The position numbers and the translations under genes are program-made. Under the pieces are notes generated by a model. That model was not told where the DNA came from, made no database searches, and worked only from the letters and a program-made list of their open reading frames with translations. A stretch of 35,743 nucleotides of DNA from Byssothecium circinans. Its lineage: Eukaryota > Ascomycota > Dothideomycetes > Pleosporales > Massarinaceae. This document shows positions 20,953 to 30,730 of this stretch, in pieces. Location of the stretch: assembly GCA_010015675.1 (NCBI GenBank), contig ML977036.1, positions 1 to 35,743 on the forward strand, written 5' to 3'. Numbering within the stretch: the stretch's first letter is position 1; every line of letters begins with the position of its first letter.

Positions 20953-21812
20953 GTTGACAGTTGAGTACGCAAGAAACGGTCTCAATGGGGAGGGGGATCG
21001 GTGTAGTGGAGAGAGAAGTCGAGATCGAGGGCAGTATCAACTGAAGGGTTCCGTTGACGCTCAGGTGCTAATGAAGGGGAAATGAGGTAAGAGAAAGCTA
21101 GTGTCGGTCGACTGGCGTAACCAGACAAAAGCCTGAATGAAATTACCTCTCTTTTATCGCATTCCCAATCTAAATGTAAACGAGAAGGGCACGTTTGCAC
21201 GTGTCCCCGCTCGTAACCCACACTGTACTCGTTGAGCGGTAGCACAAGTCTCAAAGCATCCCTTATCACAGACACTTGCGTGGTAGGTGCTGTAACCTTG
21301 CACTCTTATCTCATGGATGAACGTGCCGGGACCAACTCCAGGCCTAAGATCACACTCCCCGCACCGTCATTGCCCAAACAGATCTCGCAGATATCCTCTT
21401 GAATCTCACACCGGTCAATCTGTTCCGGAGGTGTGTCCCCATCGAATAGCTATTCCAGGAATCCTGCTACGTCATCGGAAATACCCCTAGGAGGGGTAAG
21501 GAGGAGGAACAGACTTTTTCTGTGATAGAGATGTGAACGTATTAACGTCTAAATCATCTTTGTATAGCCGGCATCGTGGTACAATGTAACGAGACCAAAC
21601 TCTGCTTAACGTGTTATGACCACACAGGTGAGGGTATGAACATAAAGTGAAGGCAATATCGTGCAGCTTGTGATGAGGGATAAATACGGGCGCGTTCGTC
21701 CATCCCAGCCATGGCTCTCCATTCCACATCTCTTGAGTCACACCTCCCGTTCATACCCACCAAGCCTTCTACGTCACATCAGCGATTCAATCACCACCAG
21801 CAAGTTCCAACG
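20953..21812. promoter_or_regulatory. Divergent promoter between two secreted-protein genes
   Basis: Two signal-peptide genes start at 20952 (minus) and 21813 (plus) and face away across 860 bp. TATA-like elements are present for both: GATAAAAG on the minus strand near 21158-21151 and ATAAATA at 21680-21686 on the plus strand. Shared regulation is plausible. No gene is supported inside the gap. Confidence 0.5.
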
Positions 21813-21980
21813 ATGAAGCTCACCATCTTCCTCGCCCTCTTTGCCCTCACCTTTGCTGCCGCCGAAGCTGTCGACAAACGTGGAGCTGTTCGAAAATGTG
21901 CATCGGCAACAGGAACGCTTGCATGCACACTAAGTCGGAGAAGGGATGCACCGAGTGGAGCTGCGGCATTGATTCGGTAA
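21813..21980 (+). CDS. Small secreted protein candidate, frame possibly disrupted
   Basis: The ATG at 21813 gives a strong signal peptide (MKLTIFLALFALTFAAAEA) followed by a Kex2-type site, DKR, at residues 21-23. The frame then runs on to a TAA at 21978-21980, about 55 residues, with two cysteines. In the +2 frame from 21897 the sequence is instead cysteine-rich (CIGNRNAC, then KGCTEWSC) up to a good GTAAGC donor at 21977. A 47-nt intron ending GAGCAG near 22023 is possible. A one-base slip in the AAAA run near 21894-21897 would separate the two frames. The locus may be a decayed small cysteine-rich secreted protein, a sequence error, or a real short peptide. The end and any second exon are unresolved. 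Confidence 0.45.
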   Translation: MKLTIFLALFALTFAAAEAVDKRGAVRKCASATGTLACTLSRRRDAPSGAAALIR

Positions 21981-22890
21981 GCTCTTCTAGTACAAGTGCA
22001 GAAGTGTTGCAACACTTGAGCAGATCCGAACTGTGGAAAGCGTTGCAAGGCTTTCGATTTATGAGTGTGCATTTTCTGGTTCCGTGTTGGTGGATAGAGA
22101 AATGATGAAACGATGGAATGGAGAAAGAGCTTGAGGTATAATCTGCGTGATAGTGCAAGCGAAACTGCGGTTTCTGCGACCAATGGAATGGGGTGAATGA
22201 ATCGGGTACCTTCGTTGGCAGCCAGTTGAAACTATGAAAGGCTCAGTGTGCACAAGCTTGAGAGCGGTGTGGGCGATCTAAATTACTTATCGGCATGTTG
22301 TGGACGATTGATGTCGGTTAGTGTGCATCGTTTACTATTGTTGAACTTTGCTCTCGTGATTGTTATCAACTTGTGGACTGCTGTGACTTTCGTCTTCGAA
22401 TAAACCGCGACAGGGGAAGCAATCGCATGGACCGTGAAGATATCTGGATGCTCTACGCAAAAGGTAGAGGAGCTTCCTCAGACCTCGGGAAGTCACTGTC
22501 CAATGTCAACGGTTACCTGTACCGCTCTCGAAAATCCCACCCGATCCTGGCACCTCAATTCGGCAGCGCCGAGCCGATACTGCAAATGGCTCTGCTGCCG
22601 GCTCATGCCGGGATGCAAAAAGCAAGGCGGAGCTGACTGACCTGCCGGTTTGTCTTTGCTTTTCGAAACTGGGAGTATCCCTTGGATGCACGGTATATGG
22701 TTATCGAAGTCTGGATTGGGAGATTGGTAATGTGGACTATGGTTGCTTTCTTCTTCTTTCAGCGTCCAGTTGGTCATCTACCTACCTGCCTACTTTCCAT
22801 TCTACTATCCATGTCCCAAAGAGGCATGCAGACAATAGCCGGTATCATCCTCCCATCGATGCAAGCAAATAACTTTTGATGATACGACCC
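21981..22890. other. Intergenic, with unexplained Cys-rich frame at its right side
   Basis: No complete gene is supported. From about 22414 (after a CGACAG acceptor-like site) to a TGA near 22640, one plus-strand frame is open and has clustered cysteines (YCKWLCCRLMPGCKK), but no start or signal peptide could be linked to it. The final 250 bp are the 3' flank of the TBC gene. Confidence 0.4.
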
Positions 22891-24150
22891 CTAATGCCAG
22901 CGACCCGCGACTCTCCTGAGAAAATCGCCCGCTGATCCAAAACTGGCTGACCGCGATGACCGGCCGAGCCATAGAGCATACACACCGACGGCAAGAGCGA
23001 GACCAAAAGCACCGTGCCGGCGGTATACCCAAAGTTGCCGTTTCACAAGCTTGGCCTTGTTGACGGCCTCGTTGAAGGTCTTGCGTCTCCGGATTTCCTT
23101 CTCCTGCTCTTGGAATAGCTTTTCGCCTTCTTCCAGTGTCATTCGATTTATATGAAACGGTGTCGATGTCTTCAATACGCTCGACGACGAGATGCGCCAC
23201 CACTCCCAGCTTCCCAATGAGTGAGGGGGCAGTCGCTCGTGTAGCTCTACGGTGCGCGCTATGTGGAACTCGACATCAAACGGTTCCGGCAGCCGACCGA
23301 GAATAGCGGACATGATGTCTTCGTCCTCCTTGTCAATATCTAAAATCTCTTCTCTCCGGGACAGGACAATGGCAGCGAAGAAGTATATAGGCATGACGGT
23401 ATGGCTGGCGAGGAAGAAGTCGAACAGGCGCGCGATATCCTTGTATTCCTTCAGTATATGGGCGAACAGCGTGATGGTGCCGGGGAGGGCGAACGTGGAG
23501 GGTCGATTCTTTGGCAAGTGGGCGTACAAGGTGGGATCGGCAGTCGCGAGAACAGGACGGAGGAGCTCGAGTTGGGACATTGCGGGATCCATGTTGGACA
23601 GCATGAAATCGCGAATGCGAAGCACGCTGAGACGAGCGACAGCAGTGGGAGCATCTTGGGGGCCTAGAACGAGTAGTAGCACCTGTACGATGTCGTGGTA
23701 GCCCTGGAAGTAGCACAGTGCTGGATGTTTGCGCAGGACATGGATGATGACATCTGATAGCTGCTCTTTCCGACGGTCGAGCTGCTTCTCAGACTCGTTC
23801 TTGGGGTAATAGACAAAGGCACGGTTGACATCGAGTGCAACCTGCTCTTCGTCTCCATGGGGCGGCAGGCCCTTCCACGATGTTCCTTCTTCTGTACCGT
23901 GGCACCCCAGCAGAATAGGCCAGGCCTTGCGACGCAAAATGTCGCTGACCAGGCCGTGGGTGCTGGTGGCGAGCCTGACGAGGGCTTCGAGATCGCGGGC
24001 TTCGCAGGCTGTAGTAATAAGGGCGGCCTTTTCCTTCCCAGCCGGCGAGAGCTCGGTGGTGACGGTGTTGCGGCGTGTGGGCAGCGGCAGGCTTCCAGAG
24101 CTCACTGAACGAGAGGGCGCGCGGGACGACGAAGAGGTGCGGGAAGCCAT
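22891..24150 (-). CDS. GYP8: Gyp8/TBC1D20-type Rab GTPase-activating protein
   Basis: A single exon of 419 residues, ATG at 24150. After a Ser-rich N-terminus of about 35 residues, the TBC domain runs from about 60 to 330. The arginine-finger motif appears as VALDVNR (R110) and the glutamine-finger motif as CYFQG (Q149), so both catalytic residues are present. Further family signatures include RRKAWPILLG, IRDFMLSNMDP and YKDIARLFDFFLA. A hydrophobic segment near residues 380-396 (GAFGLALAVGVYALWLG) close to the C-terminus is a tail anchor, as in TBC1D20 and yeast Gyp8. These GAPs stimulate GTP hydrolysis by Rab1/Ypt1-class GTPases and act at the ER-Golgi interface. No break or missing residue is seen. 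It shares a divergent promoter with the gene starting at 25171. Confidence 0.88.
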   Translation of the reverse strand: MASRTSSSSRAPSRSVSSGSLPLPTRRNTVTTELSPAGKEKAALITTACEARDLEALVRLATSTHGLVSDILRRKAWPILLGCHGTEEGTSWKGLPPHGDEEQVALDVNRAFVYYPKNESEKQLDRRKEQLSDVIIHVLRKHPALCYFQGYHDIVQVLLLVLGPQDAPTAVARLSVLRIRDFMLSNMDPAMSQLELLRPVLATADPTLYAHLPKNRPSTFALPGTITLFAHILKEYKDIARLFDFFLASHTVMPIYFFAAIVLSRREEILDIDKEDEDIMSAILGRLPEPFDVEFHIARTVELHERLPPHSLGSWEWWRISSSSVLKTSTPFHINRMTLEEGEKLFQEQEKEIRRRKTFNEAVNKAKLVKRQLWVYRRHGAFGLALAVGVYALWLGRSSRSASFGSAGDFLRRVAGRWH

Positions 24151-25170
24151 GCCGACGGTGGTAGCATCTCGAGGCCGCGGATCGGAGAGTGGCTATTGTT
24201 GTGTGTGGTAATGCAGTGGCGGTGGTGGCACGGGCATGGTGCGTGGTGGAGCAGAGAGCGGATGAGATGCGCTGTTCCCCCTCAAACGCGAAACACTCGC
24301 GACTTCCTCCCACGTCAGGTCTTGGCGTGGATCAGGTGGGTTGGGATACAACCACTTGATTGACATCATGCATCATGGCCCACTCCAACACCAAGCAAAC
24401 ACATATAACTACACCTCGCCTGTTTCCTCCAACAGGCACCGAAACCGTGAGCCCGGCTTGCCGTTCCGAGTCCGCCGAACCACGCTGTCCCGCATGCCCA
24501 GTGCATGACACATCCGTGTAGACACGGCCCGGCCTGCAAGTCATCGAAAGCCAGCACACCGAGTACCTAATTGTCTCTAGTCGGCACTGCAATACCAGCA
24601 GCGTGCATCGCAGCTGTGGTGGGCTGCTGCATGATCGCCCCTTTGCACGATACCCGACATCGATATCGAGATATCGATCGCCAACCTGATATCCCACTCC
24701 TCTGAGCGCCCCGTATCGTCCGTATACGCCTCTTCTCTCCTCGTCTGTTCCATCTGTTTCCACCACCATCGGGAGCTGTAAGTACACTTACCGACTACCT
24801 TGGTCGGCACGTTTTACGGCACAAGCTCCGTGCTCCAATTCGTTGCCAACCCCTACCACGTCAACAACAACCACGACGAATCCGCAAAACGAATTCTTGT
24901 CTTTTGTGCATACCTTGCGCTTCTCACCCCGCCCTTGTCCCTCTACCCCTCCCGAATGCGTGGCGCCTTTCTCCGTATCTCATTCGGCAAGCCTTGCGCC
25001 TAGTCTTCAAGGCATCAACATGTCACAACCCCCATTCTCCAACATATTATTGCGCCCATTCGTGCATTCTTGACCTGGCCAGCCTGACCGACGCCGCGCG
25101 CAGCAGGCCAGCATTACCGCTCTGCACTGATTGCATCATTCGGCAGCCCTCCTTACATCAAGTCTTCACC
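24151..25170. promoter_or_regulatory. Divergent promoter, GYP8 / MMS1_N-protein gene
   Basis: About 1 kb separates the two divergent starts. A near-perfect palindrome, 9-bp arms with a 2-bp spacer, lies at 24659-24678 near the middle. A strong GTAAGT at 24778 on the plus strand could begin a leader intron, but no acceptor can be chosen with confidence. The plus-strand frame is open upstream of 25171 without an ATG, so that part is taken as 5' UTR. Confidence 0.5.
24659..24678. repeat. 20-bp near-palindrome in a divergent promoter
   Basis: ATCGATATC and GATATCGAT are exact reverse complements separated by GA. Symmetric sites like this often bind dimeric factors, and its place about midway between two divergent genes fits a shared element. 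No known factor is assigned. Confidence 0.7.
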
Positions 25171-28100
25171 ATGGAGAATCAGGTGCAAAGCCTGGTCTAC
25201 ATCGACGGGGAATGGGTCACAAGGAGCGCTGATGTCTATCAGATAATATCTCGCAACCAGCAACAAGAAGACACTACAATGCAAGAACCAGATGCGGAGC
25301 CGCCGCGGGAGGCGCCCAGCATCGGTATCCTCTCGCGGACTATCATCGAGACACCTTTCACCAAATTCATACTTCCGGCAAACATACGACACAAAGACAG
25401 TAACGATGTCGTTCTTATCGGCGAACATTCGATTCAGTTGAAGGAAATATGCGACTACGGCCATCTTCGACATGTCACCACCAAGTCTGATTTCAAGGGC
25501 AAGATCCTGGCCGCACGCATGTTCGGTGATCCTCGGAAGGTGAAAGTCAGCACCTTTGAACAGAGCCCGTTTGTCCACCGAGCAAGGCGATCTGCAACCA
25601 GCGAGGAAGAGATTACTCTGCCCCCTGAGATCATCGTGCTCACTCTCAACTCGAGGGTGCTCGTCTTCCTGTGGGCAACCCACAACCAAAAGGGGTCCGC
25701 CAAATTCGTTCAAATGACAGCCCGCCTGCCACCAGCTTACTCCCTCTTCGACAAGCTCGGCCCACATCTTGCAGTCGACCCAAAGGGTCGTGCCATTGCT
25801 GTCGCTGCTTATGAGGGCCGCTTCATTTTATACAAGACCAAAATGCTGGAGACATGGCGACAGGAAGCCCGTGCTGGGAGCAACGGCTTGCCCATCATTG
25901 ATGAAGCCATCATCCAAATTGAGGGCCGTATCATGCACATGGAATTTCTATCATCTGGTGGAACGCGCGATGACTCACATGTTGTCTTGGTCTTTTTACT
26001 CGTGCACGAAGGCAAGACAAAAATAGCTCGTTACGAATGGGATTTGAGAGGTAGTATGGATGAGAGCACAGCTAGAAAAGATCGGTCTCACGTGGATTTC
26101 GGTAAGTAAAAGTCGCCTTCTAAGCCCATTTTGCTTAGTAGCGAGTCAAGACACTAACAAGAAACCTCACAGAGGATCGCAGCCCTTCACTATTTATTCC
26201 GCTTAGTAAAAGCCCCGACTTTCTCCTTGTCTGTGATCAACACATCTCGCTGTATAAGCGTGTCTTGTCTGGTCCCCCTGACAGTACGCCAACCCAGATT
26301 CCGGCCAAAATACTGCCCTCACTCCGGCCTGGTGAGAGCAAGCGTATACCACGCTGGGTACAATGGGACAGAGCCACAAGAAACCCGGACTTTGACAAGG
26401 AGGCGTTTTACATCGCTCGGGAAGACGGAGCTGTGATGTATGTCGAGCGTGGCTCTTCTAATTTCCTAGACATCACGGACGCTGGGTGCTGGCCCACACC
26501 CATCGACACTGCGTTCGCCTGCCTCAACAATATCGACAATTCGGAATTTTCGCAAACCTACCCTGATGTCCTCATCTCAGGTGGTGCTGGAAGCGATGGT
26601 CTTTTGTGCAAAGTTGGATCCTGGCCTACGGAATACGACTTCAATAGGGACGCTTCCAAAAGCAATGCCTTCACTTTCCTAGAGTCGATTCCAAGCTGGG
26701 CTCCTTTGACCGACATGACTGTCAGCAGACTTCCAGGGGCCCGATCGCCTTACGAACGCGAGCGCCCAGCCATCTTTGTCACTAATGGGAAGGGGCCCGA
26801 GGGAGAGGTTTCGGAACTGAGAATTGGTTTCAAAGCTGTCATAGATGATTCTTCTGATGGAATGACTGGCTGCACCGGCTTATGGATTGTCGATTATGGT
26901 ATGCAGATGCTTGAGGAGGACGGCCCCAAATCAGAGCAACACTACGTCACGTTCATCTCCACGTTACCCCCAGAAACCATAGCCGTTCGATCCACTCGTA
27001 TTCAATCTAAAGGCTACCACACTGAATGGGTCAAGACGCAGCTCTCCAACGAAGACGGCTCGGCTCAAGACCATATTATACGCGCAGAGGAAACGATTGC
27101 AGCATGCTGTTGGAGTGACAAATTCGCTATTCAAATCACACGCAAAGAGGCCAGAGTTCTCCTTCGTCCCACTCTAGTCGGGGTGAGCTCGATCTCTTTC
27201 CCGCATCCTCTGCTTGGAGCCACCACGAAAGCCGACGCCCCCGTTTTCGTTATTTCTTATCGAGACGGCGAACAGACAGTCTTCGAGCTCGTGCCCATAT
27301 CCACCGAAGGAACTATAGGAACTGATATCAGAACCTACCCCCGCCATGATTTGCTCTGTGATCCAACTTGCATCGAGATGATCGTAGTACGCGAGGCTAT
27401 GCTTGTACTTGTTGGGACTATCGACGGTCACATTCGACTTTTTGAGATGAGCCCATCCGGTTCGCTCACGAAGGTATATGAGGCGCGCTTAGCTGAAGGA
27501 TTGGGTCACAAAGAAGATAGTATTTGCGAGAGTGCAGTCTTACGAACGTCTGAGGTGGAGGATCGGATTGAGATTCTTTGCGGATCACGCGATGGTTATA
27601 TATTTTCTTTCACCTTGAGAGGTGCAGAAGGTGACGGCCGTAAGTATCGTATTCCCAAAGAAACCAGATACACTAACATTAAGTAGATTATGACACGGAA
27701 GATCGCAATTTGCAAAAGATGGGCTCTGCACCGGTACAACTGAGCCGCAGCGCTACCGATCCTGCTGTGGTATTCGTGGCATGTGGGCCGGAGTTCTGTC
27801 GATTGCGCGGTTCACTTGCGCCTTTAGATGCAAACGCCCTTGACTCGGTTTGGCTCGTGGATCAAGGGTCATCTGCATATATGCAAGGACCTGTTACCGC
27901 ATTCGACCAGCTTCCGCTCGCTACAAGCCCCATGCAAACTGTAAAAGTTCTAGGAGGCTTTATGTTCGCTGTTTCAGGGGACCAGATGGTGTTTGCTCAA
28001 CTCGACTACGACGCAAAATGGTCCAACCACGAGGTTCCATCGGTAGCTCTGGAGAAGAGCAAAGTCATCCCGCGAAATCTTCCGACAGGTGCTACTCCCA

Positions 28101-29605
28101 TGAAGACGATGTACATAGGAGGGGCTTTGCAGAACCTGGTGGTCGCTACAATGGAGAACAAGGAGGAGCAAAAGCCACCAAGCGGGTATCGAACGCTGCG
28201 TTCGTCACTCAAATTCATCAGGATGCACGATCAACCACCCGAAGACGAATCTGAAGTCAAACAAGAAGATGAATGGGCGTCTAGCACAAACAGACTTGTC
28301 ACATACGAGTGTCCTCTTCAACCCTATGAACGGGTCCACTCGATGGTGGAGTGGACATACGAAAAGGACAAAGGCAAGACTTATCACCTTGTCATAGTAG
28401 GCACAGGCACCACCGCGGGACCTGGTAAGGAAGGAGGCCGAAGACTCTTCTTCAATGTCGGTAAACCTGGCTCCGGCATAAAATTGATGAAAGCCATTTT
28501 ACATCGCCACCCGGTTCAATGCCTGGCAATGGTCAGCAAAACACACCTTGCAAGCATCATCGGCGTCAAATTACGCATATACGAGTACACGCCTAGCGAC
28601 GGAATGTGAGTAATATGTATACACGTAGATGGAAGGGCATGGCTAACATGTTTCAGGTGGAACGTACGCGCAGAGATAACTTTACCCTCCAAGGGCGTTC
28701 ACTTGACTGTCTCGCTTCCCTTCATTTACGTCTCCACGGCGCACGACTCCCACCTCTGCTACGCAGTCAGTAAACCAGGAGCAGACGGCCAATTCACACT
28801 AATACCGATGTTCTCCGATTCCCGCCAAAGGTCTCTGGCACACCACCTGGTCTACGATTTTGAACGACCCGTCTCGATCCCAACCTCATCAGTTCAGAAC
28901 AGCGATCCAGGCTCCAGCAATACCCCACACAGCGAGACTATTATACTACTAGCCGACAAAACCTGTTCTGTAACTGGCCTTTTCCACAAAGACAAGCCCA
29001 CAATCAAAACAGCTGCCGAAACCCTTTTCGAAGCCTGCCTCCCACGCTCTGTCATTCGTCTCCAACGCGCCGACATCCGACCACCGTGGCGTCAAGTCGA
29101 AAACAAACCAGGCATTCTTGCCGACGACATCGTCGGCGCCTGCACAGACGGTACAATCTACAGCTTCAGCATTCTCGGCAAGCCGGCTAGGCGCGTCCTC
29201 CGCCTCTTCCAAAACATCATTGACGCTAAACAAAGACGCGACCCTGCACTACGCCATACAGCGGTTAAGCACCGCAGCAGCGACATTTTTGCACTCTTAC
29301 AGAATGGTGCTGAGGGCTCGCAGGATGCGCTCATCAAGTATCGGGATATCGATCCTGAGGTTCAAGAGCAGGGGCTCGCCGCACCAAGGTTCAATCATGT
29401 GGATGGAGACCTACTAATTCGGTTCGTGGAAGAAGATGGCGATGTGAAGAAATTGTTCACGGACGGCTGTGAGAATGACGTGTGGCACTTGTTCAGGGGG
29501 TATGTGCGTGCGTTGAGGGGGCAGAGCGCTGAGGGGGATAACGGGAGGGAGGATGTTGAGTGGGTCGTGTGGTGGTTGAAGATTGTGCTTATGCCGCTTT
29601 TGTAG
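25171..29605 (+). CDS. MMS1_N / CPSF-A-like beta-propeller protein (fungal 'thermotolerance protein' type)
   Basis: Four exons, 25171-26101, 26173-27639, 27687-28605 and 28657-29605, encode 1421 residues. Introns are 71, 47 and 51 nt with GTAAGT, GTAAGT and GTGAGT donors, and every junction preserves phase. The ATG at 25171 is in a strong context (CACCATGG). The N-terminal half has the pattern of the MMS1_N domain shared by DDB1, CPSF160/Cft1 and SF3b130/Rse1: strands rich in beta residues with segments such as DVVLIGEHSIQLKEI, SPDFLLVCDQHISLYKRV and PDVLISGGAGSDGLL. It is too divergent to be Cft1, Rse1 or DDB1 itself and matches my memory of a fungal family labelled 'thermotolerance protein'. 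A large multi-propeller scaffold, perhaps nuclear, is inferred; the true partners are unknown. A charged, linker-like stretch (PEDESEVKQEDE) occurs in exon 3. Confidence 0.82.
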
Positions 29606-30080
29606 GCGTGGGTAGGGGGGATTGTGGTATGTGTACGGGTGCGGGGTGCGGGGAATTCATTCCTGTGGCTGCCTTCCCTCCTTTATCCTTTAACCCAATG
29701 AAGACGGGGATGCAGGCTTTCGTTTCGGTAGGCATATCAGCAGGGCAAGATGTTTAACTTGGACCCATCCGATCACATCAGGAGTACTAAATACGCCGTG
29801 CAGACACGCCGTCACATAGCCAGTGCGCGTCATGTCGGCGGGGAACCCCACCTCTCCAATGCATTCGCTGTCTGCGATCTTAATGACGCAACGCCATCAC
29901 AGCATAGAGATCCTATCGGCAGTGAAAAGGACTTGTCATTTCACTGGCCTTCTATACACGGGTTCAACCCCGCGCAATCGTGGACACGATCTTTCGAACC
30001 CATTTGTATGAGCTCCGCCTTCTCTAGACCTTTGCGAGTGCCAGCAACATACCCTGCCTTCTCTCACCTGGACCCAAGAT
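29606..30080. other. Intergenic, convergent 3' flanks
   Basis: Between the MMS1_N-protein gene (plus) and the 100-residue gene (minus). A GGTTCAACC sequence near 29961 resembles a tRNA T-loop but its stem does not pair. No gene or repeat is supported. Confidence 0.5.
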
Positions 30081-30383
30081 CTAGGTCTTCTCGCCTGTTG
30101 GGTTGCACCTCAGGGCCTTCTGTCTCCTCGTGGCCTTCTGATCCAAGGCGACCTCATACCGATCGATGGCCCCCTCCTTGGCCGCGTATAGATCTTCCCT
30201 TGCCTTGTATGCCTTCTCGTAGAACTCTGGCCCCTTCAGATACGCCGTCTTGTCCCAGATCCTCTGTTCTTGCAGGCGGTCCTGCCACTCGGCATCTCCG
30301 CGGACGAGCGAACGGTAGATTTGTCGCAGGCGCACGAAGTAGCCGTTCTGGTGGCGGTTCTTCGTGTACGACGGCTCGAACAT
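30081..30383 (-). CDS. Small basic/acidic protein of unknown function, 100 residues
   Basis: The first in-frame ATG is 30383 (upstream the frame meets a TGA before any other ATG). The product is 100 residues, highly charged and helical, with conserved-looking text such as FEPSYTKNRHQNGYFVRLRQ and DKTAYLKGPEFYEKAYKARE. It has no signal peptide and no membrane segment. The aromatic and charged composition resembles small fungal organelle or ribosome-associated proteins, but I do not recognise it. An AG/GTGCAA sequence near the end could be a splice donor, so the last 9 residues might be replaced by another exon. It is the last apparently intact gene before the decayed region. A CACGTG site lies 91 bp upstream of the start. 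Confidence 0.62.
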   Translation of the reverse strand: MFEPSYTKNRHQNGYFVRLRQIYRSLVRGDAEWQDRLQEQRIWDKTAYLKGPEFYEKAYKAREDLYAAKEGAIDRYEVALDQKATRRQKALRCNPTGEKT

Positions 30384-30730
30384 GCGGAGGCGGAGGGGAT
30401 TGTGGGAGAGGTGCGGCGAGTTGAGGGAGCGAGACAAGTCGCGTGCCTGCCTTCAGCGCGACACTAGTTCCGTCACGTGTTCTGTTTGGGCTCAGCCCCA
30501 CCTGTCTTGGTGGTCTGATGTAGAAATTGCGTCCAGTGTAAGGTGAGCTCCGTTGAAAAGCTGAACCTTTGTGCTGGCTTTCTCTCCGACACGGGAGGCA
30601 TTACATCCCCTCCTCACCACAACTCCTTCGGTGGCAGCAGCCTGAGTCATTTCCATCCTAGGGAACAGAAGTCTTTGCTACAAACCCGGGCGGTATGCGA
30701 GCTTCCATGGCAAAAAAAGACCGGCACGCC
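30384..30730. other. Boundary between intact genes and decayed region
   Basis: Includes the promoter of the 100-residue gene (CACGTG at 30474-30479) and the presumed promoter of the relic that starts at 30731. No other gene is seen. Confidence 0.5.

Noticed and set aside
24904..25170. N-terminal extension of the MMS1_N-protein gene
   Set aside because: The frame is open but starts at TTG and has no ATG before 25171, which sits in a strong context.
29957..29975. tRNA-like T-loop (GGTTCAACC)
   Set aside because: The flanking bases do not form a five-pair T stem and no acceptor or anticodon arm fits.
29750..30424. 224-codon plus-strand frame
   Set aside because: Opposite-strand shadow of the 100-residue gene with Ser/Arg/Pro-biased composition.
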